From assembly GCF_900090295.1 (NCBI RefSeq), contig NZ_LT607753.1, positions 930,001 through 994,000 of the forward strand: 64,000 nt of DNA, in the 5' to 3' direction. This document shows positions 49,912 to 58,665 of this stretch, piece after piece (position 1 is the first letter of the stretch; each line of letters begins with the position of its first letter). Both the position numbers and the translations under genes were made by a program. This stretch comes from Micromonospora coxensis. Lineage in GTDB: Bacteria > Actinomycetota > Actinomycetes > Mycobacteriales > Micromonosporaceae. Under the pieces are notes generated by a model that had not been told where the DNA came from, ran no database searches, and was given only the letters and a program-made list of their open reading frames with translations.

Positions 49912-49935
49912 TACAACGTTGTATCCATCGTTGTA
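49912..49935. promoter_or_regulatory. Palindromic operator candidate between regulator and GH43 gene
   Basis: TACAACGTTGTA is a perfect 12-bp palindrome (49912-49923), and the half-site CGTTGTA recurs at 49929-49935, 12 bp after the one at 49917-49923. It is AT-rich against the surroundings and lies between the two divergent start codons. Confidence 0.6.
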
Positions 49936-49992
49936 GAAACGGTCGGAACGACGCACCACCGCCCCTTCCGCCACCCACCCGAGGCAGGTCTG

Positions 49993-52245
49993 ATGGGTCA
50001 CCTCCGCCGCGGCGGCGCGCTCGCCGCCGTACTGGCTCTGCTGCTGGCGGCGTCCGCGCCGGCCACGGCCGGCACCGGCACCGGCACCGGCACCGGCACC
50101 GGCACCGGCTACCGCAACCCGGTCTCCGCCGGCTTCGCCGACACCTTCGCCGACCCGGTCGTGGTCCGGGGCGACGACGGCTTCTGGTACGCCTACGGCA
50201 CCACCGATCCGCTGCGCGAGGGCGAGCGGGTGTTCCACCGGGTGCCCACCGCCCGCTCCGCCGACCTGGTCGACTGGACCTACCTCGGCGACGCCTTCGG
50301 CCCCGGGCAGCGCCCGTCGTACGCCGTGCCCGGCGCCGCCTTCTGGGCGCCCGACGTGCGCCGGATCGGCGACCGCTGGGTCATGTACGTGACCGTCACC
50401 GACACCACCGTCTCCGCCGAGGGCGGGGACTTCGCCATCGGCGCGGCCACCGCGCCCACCCCGGCCGGCCCGTGGACCTTCGCCGACCAGCCCGTGGTGG
50501 CGCCCCGCCCCGGCGGCGGGGGCGGGTGGCTCTGGACCATCGACCCGAGCGGGTTCACCGACGTCGACGGACGGAGCTACCTGTACCACGGCAGCTACTA
50601 CGGCGGCATCTCGGTCACCGAACTCTCCGCCGACGGGCTGCGCGCCGTCGGCGAGCCGACCCTGGTCGCCATCGACAACAAGTTCGAGGGCGCCTACGTG
50701 CTGCGCCACGACGGCTGGTACTACCTGTTCGCCTCCACCGCCAACTGCTGCGCCGGCCCGGCGACCGGCTACTCGGTGCAGGTGGGGCGCTCCCGTGCCC
50801 CGCGCGGCCCCTTCGTGGACCGGACGGGCACCCCGCTGACCGCCTCCCGGGCCGGCGGCACGCCGGTGCTCACCCAGAACGGCAACCGGTGGATCGGCGC
50901 CGGGCACAACGGCTTCCTCACCGATCTGTCCGGGCAGGACTGGATCGTCTACCACGCCATCGACCGGTCCGACCCGTACCTGGACGAGCCGTTCGGCGTC
51001 AACGAGCGGCCGATGCTGATGGACCGGCTGGACTGGATCGACGGCTGGCCGACCGTCGACGCCGGGGCCGGTCCGTCCGAGGGCGACCGCCGCGCACCGG
51101 TGACCCGGGGCCGGCTCGACGCGCGCTTCGACTCCGCCGACCTGGCCGGTTGGCGGCCCGAGGCGGGCACGTGGCGGGTGACCGACGGACGGCTCACCGG
51201 CGTCGGCGCGCTCACCGGCCGTACGGTCACCGGCGGCGACCTGCGCGCCGAGACCCATCTGCGACTCGCCGGCGCGACGGCGGCCGGACTGCGCGTCGAC
51301 CGGGTCGACGTGCGGGTGGACGCCGCCGCCGGCCGTCTCGTCGCCACCGGGCCCGACGGCCGCACGGCGAGCGCGCCGCTGCCCACCGGCTTCGCCGCGG
51401 CCGACCGGCACCACCTGGCCGTCGAGGTACGCGGCCGGCAGCTCGTCGCCGAACTGAGCCCGGCCCGCCTCGGCGACCAGCTCGCCGTGGTGTCGCTGCG
51501 CCTGGACCGGCCTTCGGTCGGCCGGCTCACCCTCGTCGCGACCGGCGGGGACGCCGAGTTCGACAACGTCAGCGTCGCCCCGCTGTACCGGCCGGCCCGC
51601 CGTGCGGTGGCCACGCCGCGCGTCGGTGACCTGCTGCCGACCTGGTCGGACGACTTCGCCGACGGCCTCGACCCGGCGTGGCGGTGGGTCCGCCGCGACC
51701 CGGCCGCCGGAGTCTCCGGCGGGGCGCTGCGCTGGCCGGTGCAGGGCGCGGACCTCACCGGCGCCGGCAACACCGCCGGGGTGCTGCTGCGCGACGCCCC
51801 GGCCGGGGACTACGTGGTGGAGACCAGGGTGACGCTGGACCTGGGCGAGGAGACGGTCCGCAACTACCAGCAGGCCGGCCTGGTCGCGTACGTCGACGAC
51901 GACCGGTTCGCCCGGCTGGCCCAGGTCGCCATCTGGAACACCCGCCAGGTGGAGTACGGCTACGAGCTGCCCTTCGCCGGCCAGCCGGTCTACGGCGGCA
52001 GCATCGTGGGCACCCCGGCCACCACCACCTGGCTACGGCTGGCCCACCGGGTCGACCCGGCGAACGGCGAGCACGAGTTCCGGGCCGGCTCCAGCCGGGA
52101 CGGGCGGACCTGGACCTGGGGTGCCGTCTGGACCTTCCCCGCCGACACCACCCCACGGATCGGCCTGGTCGCGCACGGCGGGGCCGAACCCGCGGTGACC
52201 GCGCAGTTCGACTACTTCCACGTGCACCGCACGGACGGTCGCTGA
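49993..52245 (+). CDS. Secreted GH43 glycosidase (arabinanase-like) with C-terminal jelly-roll domains
   Basis: 750 residues with a signal peptide (about 1-26). The five-bladed GH43 propeller (about 38-345) has its catalytic Asp in FADPVVV (about 53), the pKa-modulating Asp in WAPDV (about 119) and the acid Glu in FEGAYVLR (about 234). Two concanavalin-like jelly-roll regions follow (about 370-530 and 550-745). It should hydrolyse arabinan or arabinoxylan outside the cell. Immediately after the signal peptide is a GT dipeptide repeat encoded by six GGCACC units. It is divergent from the broken ArsR-like gene, and a palindrome in the intergenic DNA may be its operator. Convergent with the GH9 gene. 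Confidence 0.9.
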   Translation: MGHLRRGGALAAVLALLLAASAPATAGTGTGTGTGTGTGYRNPVSAGFADTFADPVVVRGDDGFWYAYGTTDPLREGERVFHRVPTARSADLVDWTYLGDAFGPGQRPSYAVPGAAFWAPDVRRIGDRWVMYVTVTDTTVSAEGGDFAIGAATAPTPAGPWTFADQPVVAPRPGGGGGWLWTIDPSGFTDVDGRSYLYHGSYYGGISVTELSADGLRAVGEPTLVAIDNKFEGAYVLRHDGWYYLFASTANCCAGPATGYSVQVGRSRAPRGPFVDRTGTPLTASRAGGTPVLTQNGNRWIGAGHNGFLTDLSGQDWIVYHAIDRSDPYLDEPFGVNERPMLMDRLDWIDGWPTVDAGAGPSEGDRRAPVTRGRLDARFDSADLAGWRPEAGTWRVTDGRLTGVGALTGRTVTGGDLRAETHLRLAGATAAGLRVDRVDVRVDAAAGRLVATGPDGRTASAPLPTGFAAADRHHLAVEVRGRQLVAELSPARLGDQLAVVSLRLDRPSVGRLTLVATGGDAEFDNVSVAPLYRPARRAVATPRVGDLLPTWSDDFADGLDPAWRWVRRDPAAGVSGGALRWPVQGADLTGAGNTAGVLLRDAPAGDYVVETRVTLDLGEETVRNYQQAGLVAYVDDDRFARLAQVAIWNTRQVEYGYELPFAGQPVYGGSIVGTPATTTWLRLAHRVDPANGEHEFRAGSSRDGRTWTWGAVWTFPADTTPRIGLVAHGGAEPAVTAQFDYFHVHRTDGR
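50071..50106 (+). repeat. Six GGCACC hexamer repeats
   Basis: 36 bp coding for Gly-Thr dipeptides just after the signal peptide of the GH43 enzyme. Slippage would alter linker length without a frameshift. Confidence 0.9.
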
Positions 52246-52261
52246 CCCGGCCGGCCGGACC

Positions 52262-52298
52262 CCGGGGTCGCCCGCCGGTGCGCGGCGGGCGACCCCGG
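52262..52298. terminator. Bidirectional hairpin between GH43 and GH9 genes
   Basis: A perfect 16-bp stem (52262-52277 with 52283-52298) and 5-nt loop between convergent stop codons. Confidence 0.8.
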
Positions 52299-52312
52299 TT
52301 CCGGTCAGCGGG

Positions 52313-54526
52313 TCAACGCAGCGTGCAGGCCGTGCCGTTGACGGCGAAGCCGACCGGGGCCGGGTTGGCGCCGGTGTGGGAGGCGTTGAAGCCGAGGCTC
52401 ACCGATCCGCCGGGAGGGACCGCCCCGTTCCAGCTCTCGTTGGTCACGGTGACGTCGGCGCCGCTCTGGGTGAACCGGCCCGACCAGCCCTGGCTGATCC
52501 GCTGGCCGCCGGTGAACCGGAAGGTCAGCGTCCACGACGACCAGGCCGCGGGCGAGCTGTTCGTGACGCTCAGGTTGCCGGTGAAGCCGGTGCTCCAACT
52601 GTTGGCCGTGTACGTCACCGCGCAGCCGGGCACCGGCGGCGTGGTCGTGGGCGGGGTGGACGGCGACGGCGACGGCGAGACGGTCGGGGACGGGGTGGGG
52701 CCCGGCGGGGTGCTGCTGGCGCCGGCCCGCTCCGCCGCCCAGTTCGCCAGCCAGGCCAGCGCCGAGTTCCAGTTGATCGCCACCTCGTTGACCGAGTACG
52801 CCCCGATGTCGTCGACGAAGCACTTCTGCGGCTTGCAGCCGGCGAGCCGGGCCTGGGCCACCGGGTCCTGCAGTTCGCTGTTCGGACCGCCGGAGAGCGA
52901 TCCGGGCGGCGCGGTGGGCAGCGCGGAGTCGGCCTGGTTGGCCCAGAACCGGTGGTGCACGTTGCGCACCGGCCGCTCGCCGTAGCCGGCCACGTAGGAC
53001 TGGTTCAACGGGTTGCGCCCGAGCAGGTAGTCGTGGGCGGCGTACGCCCCGGAGCGGTACTTCTGCTGGCCGGTGAGGTCGAAGGCGAGGGCCAGGGCGT
53101 TGCCGTTGTTGGCGACGGTCCCGTTGGAGCCCCAGTAGAACTTCCCGTCGCCCCCGGCACCCGGGGACGGGTAGCCCTGCGCCGCGATCTGGCTCGACAG
53201 CCGGTCGGCGTAGGAGACGATCGCCGACCGGGTGGCGGCGACGTCGGCGGCCGGCAGGCCGGTCGGCACCAGGGCGAGAGTGGTGTCGCCGAGGCCGCCG
53301 GTCCAGTTCCAGTCGTAGCCACGGGTGGTGAAGCTGACGCCCTTGTAGTACGTCGAGCCGGTCACGTCGGCGCGGTAGCCGGCCGCCCTGGTCGTGACGT
53401 ACAGCTCGACCGCCGCCCAGTAGAACTCGTCGCCCACGCCGGCGTCCTCGTACGCGCCGCCGCCCGTGGTGTCCGAGGCCGGGGCCAGCCGGTTCGGGTT
53501 GGCCTTCGCCGCGGCGTACGCCTTCTCCGCGGCGGCCAGCGCGCGGGCGGCGAAGGTCGGGTCGTACGGCTGCCACAGCCGGGCCGCCTGCGCGGCGGTC
53601 GCCGCCAGGTTCAAGGTCGCGGCGGTGCTGACCGGCGCGAGGAAGCGGGGCTGGCTGTCCAGCTCCGGCCGGGTGGGCACCCCGGTCCAGTTCTGGTCGT
53701 GGATCTTGTGGTGCGCCATGCCGGCGTACGGGCGACCGTCGGGCACCTGCATCCTCAGCAGGAACTCCAGTTCCCAGCGCGCCTCGTCCAGCACGTCGGG
53801 CACCCCGTTGGCCCGCTCGGGGATGGCGAGCGTGCCGTCGGCGAGCGCGGCCCGGTCGGCTCCGGGCAGGTGCAGGGCGCGCTCGTGGATGTTCTGCAGC
53901 TGCCAGGTGGCCAGGCCCCCGTTGACGACGTACTTGCCGTGGTCGCCGGCGTCGTACCAGCCGCCGCGCACGTCGAGGGTGTAGCCGCAGGAGGTGCGGC
54001 AGGGCACCGCGTTGTCGCCCTGGTTGGGCGCGACGTCGACGTGCCCGGCGGGGCGGGCGTAGCGGGAGCCGACGTACTGCGCCTCGATCGGGGTGCCGCT
54101 GCGCTGGTGGTAGAAGAACGCCAGCGCGTCGGTGCGCAGTTTGCGCACCGTGTCGGCGGAGATGTCGAACGGGTGGCTGTCGTTCCCGCCGACCGAGAGC
54201 ACGTAGCCGCTGCCCGGGGTGTCGTAGGCGGAGAAGTCGGCGACGTGGACGCCGTCGCCGGAGAGGGCGTCGGCGCCACGTACGGTGGTCTGGCCGGAGG
54301 CGACGGTCGCGCCGGCGGCGTTACGCAGGGTCCAGGCGAGCGGTCCGGTCGACGTGCTGACCACGGTGGCCTGCTTGGGGGTGCCGGGGACGTACGCGAC
54401 CTGGTTCACCCTGACCGGGGTGCCCGGGTCGGGAGCGGCGGCCGCGAGGGACGGCACGACGGCCAGGGCGCTCAGGGCGAGTAGTGCGGCGGCCGCGAGG
54501 GCGGCCGGCCGTTGGCGATGGGGCAT
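52313..54526 (-). CDS. Secreted GH9 cellulase with CBM2
   Basis: 737 residues. Signal peptide (about 1-31), an N-terminal Ig-like domain (about 37-125: VRVNQVAYVPGTPKQA), the GH9 (alpha/alpha)6 barrel with GGWYDAGDHGKYV (about 188-200, catalytic base and nucleophile Asp pair) and catalytic Glu in YSVNEVAINW (about 580), a Pro/Thr/Ser linker (about 608-640) and a C-terminal CBM2 (about 643-737) with two Cys (GCAVTY, GTACTL) and the binding Trp residues NSWSTGF, AAWSSWTL, and NESWNGAV. It should cut beta-1,4-glucan. A GGGAGCGCT element lies about 90 nt upstream and resembles half a CebR operator. Confidence 0.93.
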   Translation of the reverse strand: MPHRQRPAALAAAALLALSALAVVPSLAAAAPDPGTPVRVNQVAYVPGTPKQATVVSTSTGPLAWTLRNAAGATVASGQTTVRGADALSGDGVHVADFSAYDTPGSGYVLSVGGNDSHPFDISADTVRKLRTDALAFFYHQRSGTPIEAQYVGSRYARPAGHVDVAPNQGDNAVPCRTSCGYTLDVRGGWYDAGDHGKYVVNGGLATWQLQNIHERALHLPGADRAALADGTLAIPERANGVPDVLDEARWELEFLLRMQVPDGRPYAGMAHHKIHDQNWTGVPTRPELDSQPRFLAPVSTAATLNLAATAAQAARLWQPYDPTFAARALAAAEKAYAAAKANPNRLAPASDTTGGGAYEDAGVGDEFYWAAVELYVTTRAAGYRADVTGSTYYKGVSFTTRGYDWNWTGGLGDTTLALVPTGLPAADVAATRSAIVSYADRLSSQIAAQGYPSPGAGGDGKFYWGSNGTVANNGNALALAFDLTGQQKYRSGAYAAHDYLLGRNPLNQSYVAGYGERPVRNVHHRFWANQADSALPTAPPGSLSGGPNSELQDPVAQARLAGCKPQKCFVDDIGAYSVNEVAINWNSALAWLANWAAERAGASSTPPGPTPSPTVSPSPSPSTPPTTTPPVPGCAVTYTANSWSTGFTGNLSVTNSSPAAWSSWTLTFRFTGGQRISQGWSGRFTQSGADVTVTNESWNGAVPPGGSVSLGFNASHTGANPAPVGFAVNGTACTLR

Positions 54527-54611
54527 GGGGCCTCTTCCGGGATGGCGTCGGGGTCACCACCTGCCGGACCTGCCCAGCGGAGAACCGTCGGGCGGTCGGA
54601 CAGACCGTCGA

Positions 54612-54625
54612 CGGGAGCGCTGGAG
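54612..54625. promoter_or_regulatory. CebR-like operator candidate upstream of the cellulase
   Basis: CGGGAGCGCTGGAG shares nine consecutive bases with the CebR consensus TGGGAGCGCTCCCA of actinobacterial cellulose utilisation, but the other half differs. About 86 nt upstream of the cellulase ATG. Confidence 0.45.
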
Positions 54626-54641
54626 CAAGCCTAGGCCACCG

Positions 54642-55169
54642 TCACCGGACGGGAAAGCCCTTGCCCAACGGGCTCACGGTCCGGGTGTCGCCGTCGTAGC
54701 TGCGGGCGGCCACGAACTGTCCCGACGGCCGGTCGACGCCGGCCAGCGCCCGGGCAAGCCGCCGATCGTGGTCACGGAAGCGCAGCGCGAGGCTCAGGTG
54801 CGGGACCCACCGGCCCGGCAGGTGCCACGGGTTCTGTGCCCCGACGCCGGCCAGGACGTCGGCGACCGCCTCGTGCAGCCGGACCAGCTCGGGCGTGGGC
54901 CGGACCAGCCAGACCAGCGGGGCGCTGCCGTCGAGCACCTCGACCCGGTCGAGGTGGACCGCCAGCGGCAGCGCGTCGTCGAAGAGGTCGGCCAGCCGCG
55001 CCGCGGCCCCGGGCGGGAACGCCTCGACCGACGCCATGGTCAGGTGCGGCCGGTTGGTGGGGTGGGTGTTGCGGGCCAGGCTCGGCAGGCCGGCTACGGC
55101 GAGCCGGTCCCACGCGGCGCGCACCGTCTCCTCCAGCTCCGGTGAGCAGAGCAGTTCGACGGTACGCAC
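54642..55169 (-). CDS. 2H phosphoesterase (LigT/2'-5' RNA ligase-like)
   Basis: 175 residues, GTG start. Two HxT/S motifs define the fold: RPHLTMAS (about 41-48) and VPHLSLALR (about 123-131), each supplying one catalytic His. 2H enzymes cleave or form 2'-5' or cyclic phosphodiester bonds in RNA or nucleotides. Substrate unknown. A TAGCCT hexamer (55176-55181 on the minus strand) ends six nt before the GTG and there is no ribosome binding site, so it is probably translated from a leaderless message. Divergent from the deaminase gene, with 53 bp between starts. Confidence 0.87.
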   Translation of the reverse strand: MRTVELLCSPELEETVRAAWDRLAVAGLPSLARNTHPTNRPHLTMASVEAFPPGAAARLADLFDDALPLAVHLDRVEVLDGSAPLVWLVRPTPELVRLHEAVADVLAGVGAQNPWHLPGRWVPHLSLALRFRDHDRRLARALAGVDRPSGQFVAARSYDGDTRTVSPLGKGFPVR

Positions 55170-55222
55170 ACCGCCAGGCTAACCGGCGTGTGAGCACGGC
55201 CGGTGTGGGGAACCGCAGCGGG

Positions 55223-55651
55223 ATGAGCGTGCTGACGGAGACCGACGAGCGACACCTGCGCCGGGCGATCGCGTTGGCCGGGGCGGCGCGGGCGGCCGGT
55301 GACGGCCCGTTCGGGTCGCTGCTGGTAGGCGGGGACGGACGGGTGCTGGCCGAGGAGGTCAACACCGAGCGGACCGACGACGACGTCACCGCGCACCCGG
55401 AGCTGAAGCTGGCCCGCTGGGCGGCCCGGTCCCTCACGCCGGACGAGGCCCGGGTCAGCACGATGTACACCAGCTGCCAGCCGTGCGGCATGTGCGCCAC
55501 CGCGATCGACCGCTCCGGCCTCGGCCGGGTGGTGTACGCCCTCAGCGCCGAGCAGCTCGCCGCGCTGCGCCCGGCGCGGCCGGGCACCCCGGTGGCGTAC
55601 GCCGGGCCGGCGCTGTTCGACGAGGCGCGCGCCCCGGTCGAGGGCTCCTAG
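55223..55651 (+). CDS. Zinc-dependent nucleoside/nucleobase deaminase
   Basis: 142 residues of the CMP/dCMP deaminase fold. Zinc motifs: AHPELK (H-x-E, about 62-67; the His is a zinc ligand and Glu the proton shuttle) and TSCQPCGMC (PCxxC, about 87-95). Length and DGPFGSLLVGGDGRVL fit guanine/cytosine-type nucleobase or tRNA-adenosine deaminases; the exact base is not certain. Its last four bases overlap, tail to tail, the end of the response regulator gene (55648-55651). Confidence 0.87.
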   Translation: MSVLTETDERHLRRAIALAGAARAAGDGPFGSLLVGGDGRVLAEEVNTERTDDDVTAHPELKLARWAARSLTPDEARVSTMYTSCQPCGMCATAIDRSGLGRVVYALSAEQLAALRPARPGTPVAYAGPALFDEARAPVEGS

Positions 55652-56253
55652 AGCCACCCGGCCTCGCGGGCGATGCGGACGGCGTCGGCGCGGTCGACGG
55701 CGCCGAGCTTCTGCACGCAGGCGCTCAGGTGGTTGCGCACCGTACCCGGGGCGAGATGGGTACGCCGGGCGATCACGGTGACCGGGCTGCCGTACCCGAC
55801 CAGCCGCAGTGTCTCCAGCTCCCGGGCGGTGAGCGGGCAGGGCGGCAGGGTCAGCGCGTCGGCGGCCAGCGCCGGGTCGACGTAGCGCGCGCCGGCGTGC
55901 ACCCGGCGGATGACGTCGGCGAGGGCCCCACCGGGGGCGCCCTTGGCCAGGAAGCCGCGCGCGCCGGCGTCGAGGGCCCGGCGCAGGTGCCCGGGACGGC
56001 CGTGCCCGGTGAGGATCACCACCGCGCAGGAGGGCAGGGCCCGGCCCAGCTCGGCCGCCAGCTCGATGCCACCCAGCGGGGGCATCTCCAGGTCCACCAC
56101 CGCCACGTCCGGCCGGTGTGCACGGGCCGCCTCCAGGGCGGCGCGCCCCTCCCCGGCCTGGGTCACCACCTCGATGTCGCCCTCCAGCCCGAGCAGGGCC
56201 GCGAGGGCCTGCCGGATCAGCTCCTCGTCGTCGGCGAGCAGGACCCGGATCAC
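55648..56253 (-). CDS. NarL/DesR-family response regulator
   Basis: 201 residues. Receiver: RVLLADDEELIRQAL, phosphoacceptor Asp in VAVVDLEMPPLGG (about 53), Thr in VVILTGHG and Lys in GFLAKGA. The LuxR-type DNA-binding domain at the end has LTARELETLRLVGYG and APGTVRNHLSACVQKLG. GTG start overlapping the histidine kinase stop by 4 nt (GTGA). It resembles DesR-type regulators that respond to membrane state. Targets cannot be read here, but the divergent membrane protein gene at 57764 is nearby. Confidence 0.93.
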   Translation of the reverse strand: MIRVLLADDEELIRQALAALLGLEGDIEVVTQAGEGRAALEAARAHRPDVAVVDLEMPPLGGIELAAELGRALPSCAVVILTGHGRPGHLRRALDAGARGFLAKGAPGGALADVIRRVHAGARYVDPALAADALTLPPCPLTARELETLRLVGYGSPVTVIARRTHLAPGTVRNHLSACVQKLGAVDRADAVRIAREAGWL

Positions 56254-57401
56254 GGGGTCACCGGGACGGTCGCGGTCAGCGTGAAGACCGGCCCCTCGCA
56301 CCGGGTACGCAGGCTGCCGCCCGCCTCGGCCAGCCGGTCGGCCAGCCCGCGCAGCCCGTGGCTGTGCCCGTCGGGGGCCGGGGCCGCCCCGACGCCGTCG
56401 TTGCTGACCGTCATCGTCGCCACGTCGTCCTCCCGGGTGATCTCGATCCGGCACCAGGTGGCCCGGCTGTGCCGCAGCACGTTCGTCCCCGCCTCGCGCA
56501 GCACCGCCGCCAGTTCGGCGGTGGCCGCGGCGGGCAGCCGCGCGGCGGGCAGGTCGACGTCGCAGCGCACCCCGCTGGAGCGCAGCACCTCCCCGATCGC
56601 GGCCAACTGCTCGGCGAGGTCGACCGTCCGGTAGCCGTGCACCGCGGCCCGGACCCGGTCCAGCGCCACCCCGGCGAGCCGCTGCGCCTCGGCCGCCTCC
56701 CGGCCGGCCCGCGCGGCGTCGACCGGGGCGAGCCGGGCGGCCAGTTCGGCCTTCAACGCGATCACGGTGAGGTCGTGGCCGAGCAGGTCGTGCACGTCCC
56801 GGGCGAAACGCAGGCGCTCCTCGGCGGCGGCGAGCCGGGCCTGGGCCTGCTGCCCCTGCCGGGCCACGACGAGCAGGTCCCAGAACCAGATCTGCACCCA
56901 GCTGACCGCCGCCACCCCGACGCCGACCCCGGCGGTGACGGCCGCGTGCGTCCCGGCGGAGCCCCCGGTCCACCACGCCACCGCCAGCGCGACGACGACG
57001 ATCGCCCCGGTGGCGGCGAGCGCGGCGGCGGGCCGCAGCAGCAGCGGGGTCATCCCCACCAGGGACGCGCCGAGCCAGGCCCACGTCGCCCACTGGCCGG
57101 CCGCGACCGGACCGACCAGCGGCACGCTCGCCACGGCGGCGACGGCGAGCAGGGCGTACGAGCGGCGGCGCCGGCGCTGCGCCAGCCACGGGGTGACCGC
57201 CGCGTGCAGCACCATCGCCTGCGCGGCGGCGAAGGCCAGCAGCCCGCCGGCGCCGAGCGCGACGCGGACCGGGTCGGGCTCGCGGGCCAGGCCCACGCCG
57301 GGCAGCAGCAGGGTGGACCCCACGCCGGCGACCAGCGAGGCCAGCGCCACCCGGCGGGCCCGGCGCAGCCGCCGGTCCGTCCCCGTCGCACCGACCGTCA
57401 T
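56250..57401 (-). CDS. DesK-like sensor histidine kinase
   Basis: 383 residues. Five or six transmembrane helices (about 15-175), a coiled linker (QGQQAQARLAAAEERLRFA), the phosphoacceptor His in RFARDVHDLLGHDLTVIAL (about 199), and an HATPase_c domain with LREAGTNVLRHS, MTVSNDGVGAAP and GLRGLADRLAEAGG. The arrangement is that of DesK, a membrane-sensing kinase. It phosphorylates the overlapping regulator. TAGGAT ends 8 nt before the ATG, so a leaderless start is possible. Confidence 0.92.
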   Translation of the reverse strand: MTVGATGTDRRLRRARRVALASLVAGVGSTLLLPGVGLAREPDPVRVALGAGGLLAFAAAQAMVLHAAVTPWLAQRRRRRSYALLAVAAVASVPLVGPVAAGQWATWAWLGASLVGMTPLLLRPAAALAATGAIVVVALAVAWWTGGSAGTHAAVTAGVGVGVAAVSWVQIWFWDLLVVARQGQQAQARLAAAEERLRFARDVHDLLGHDLTVIALKAELAARLAPVDAARAGREAAEAQRLAGVALDRVRAAVHGYRTVDLAEQLAAIGEVLRSSGVRCDVDLPAARLPAAATAELAAVLREAGTNVLRHSRATWCRIEITREDDVATMTVSNDGVGAAPAPDGHSHGLRGLADRLAEAGGSLRTRCEGPVFTLTATVPVTP

Positions 57402-57763
57402 GTCCGCCGATCCTAGGGCGTGTGTCGATGTCCCCGGCCGAGCCGACGCGTGCTCCGGGCGGGGTCGGCAGGGCGGCGACCGGTCCGGCCGCTGTCGGCT
57501 CCGGGCCGATCTGCGACACCGCCGAGCGCCGCCCGACCCGGCGCGGCCGGGAACCCCGCCGGACGCCGCCCGACCCGACCCGGCCGAAGACGCCGCCGCG
57601 CGCCGCCCGACCCCGGCCCGGCCGAGGACCGCGCCGCGCGTCTCGGAGCGCGGCGACGCCGGACCGGACCCCGCTGACGTCACGGGTCGACCGTGGATTC
57701 CGCACGGCAGATCCGTGACGGACGCGCCTGCCCTCGCGCGCCGGCCGGCGGCAGGGTCGGGAC
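57402..57763. other. Divergent intergenic region with low-complexity repeats
   Basis: 362 bp without a gene. It contains several imperfect copies of CGCCGCCCGACCC and GGCCGAGGA-like words (about 57530-57640). Upstream regions of the histidine kinase and of the membrane protein share it. Confidence 0.6.
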
Positions 57764-58597
57764 ATGTCCCACACACTCACCGTTCCCTCGTCCCCGCCCA
57801 CCGACCGACCCGTCCGCCGCCTGCTGTGGCACCTGCTCGCGATGTTCGTCGCCATGGTGGCCGGCATGGTGCTGCTCGACCCGCTGTGGCGCACCGCCGG
57901 CGCGGCGCTGGGCTTCTCCGGCCTGCTGGCCCGCCCGGAGGTCGCCGCCCTGGTCATGGCGACCGACATGTCGATCGCCATGGCGCTGTGGATGTGGCAC
58001 CGGGGCCATCCCGCCCGGGCCACCGCCGAGATGGTCGCCGCCATGTACCTGCCGTACCTGCTGCTGCTCGTCCCGTTCCTCACCGGGCTGCTCGACGGCG
58101 ACGGCCTGCTCCTCGGCGGGCACCTGCTGATGGTGCCGGCGATGGTCGTGGTGGCGGTCCGGCACCGGCACGCGCACCCCGCCGCACCACCCCGGCGCCC
58201 GGTCGTCGCCGCGCTGGTCGCCCGGTGGCCGAGCTGGCTGGCGCTGCTGATGACCGTCGACAACTGGATCGCCCCGACGATGCTGCCGGCGCTGAGCCTG
58301 CTCGTGCTCCCGCTGGGCTTCCTGGTGGCCGGCACGGTACGCCGCAGCTGGCGGGACCGGGGCGCGGTGGCGTCCCAGCTCGCCGGCCTGGTCGGGTGGG
58401 GGACGCTGGCGACGCTGGCGGTCGTCGCCGACGACGGTCCGGCGCGCTGGCTGGTGGCCGGCGGCTGGCTGGCGCACGCCGCCTGGGACGTCGTACACCA
58501 CCGTCGGGACCGGGTGGCGCCGCGCGGGTACACCGAGTTCTGCGCCGTCCTGGACATCTCCATCGGGCTGACCATGGTGATCGCCATCCTGGCCTGA
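57764..58597 (+). CDS. Multi-pass membrane protein of unknown family
   Basis: 277 residues with about eight or nine predicted helices, for example LLWHLLAMFVAMVAGMVLL (about 20-38), VAALVMATDMSIAMALWMW, MYLPYLLLLVPFL and MVIAILA at the end. Charged cytoplasmic loops (RHRHAHPAAPPRR, WDVVHHRRDR) contain several His. I do not recognise the family and assign no transport or enzyme function. It is divergent from a DesK/DesR-like pair across 362 bp, so membrane-state control of it is possible. A gap of only 68 bp separates its stop from the helicase gene downstream. Confidence 0.75.
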   Translation: MSHTLTVPSSPPTDRPVRRLLWHLLAMFVAMVAGMVLLDPLWRTAGAALGFSGLLARPEVAALVMATDMSIAMALWMWHRGHPARATAEMVAAMYLPYLLLLVPFLTGLLDGDGLLLGGHLLMVPAMVVVAVRHRHAHPAAPPRRPVVAALVARWPSWLALLMTVDNWIAPTMLPALSLLVLPLGFLVAGTVRRSWRDRGAVASQLAGLVGWGTLATLAVVADDGPARWLVAGGWLAHAAWDVVHHRRDRVAPRGYTEFCAVLDISIGLTMVIAILA

Positions 58598-58665
58598 ACG
58601 TGGCGGGGGCGACGGTTGTGCCGGTCGCCGCGACGGGCCGGCCGGGGTGATGAAAAGCTTTGCCC

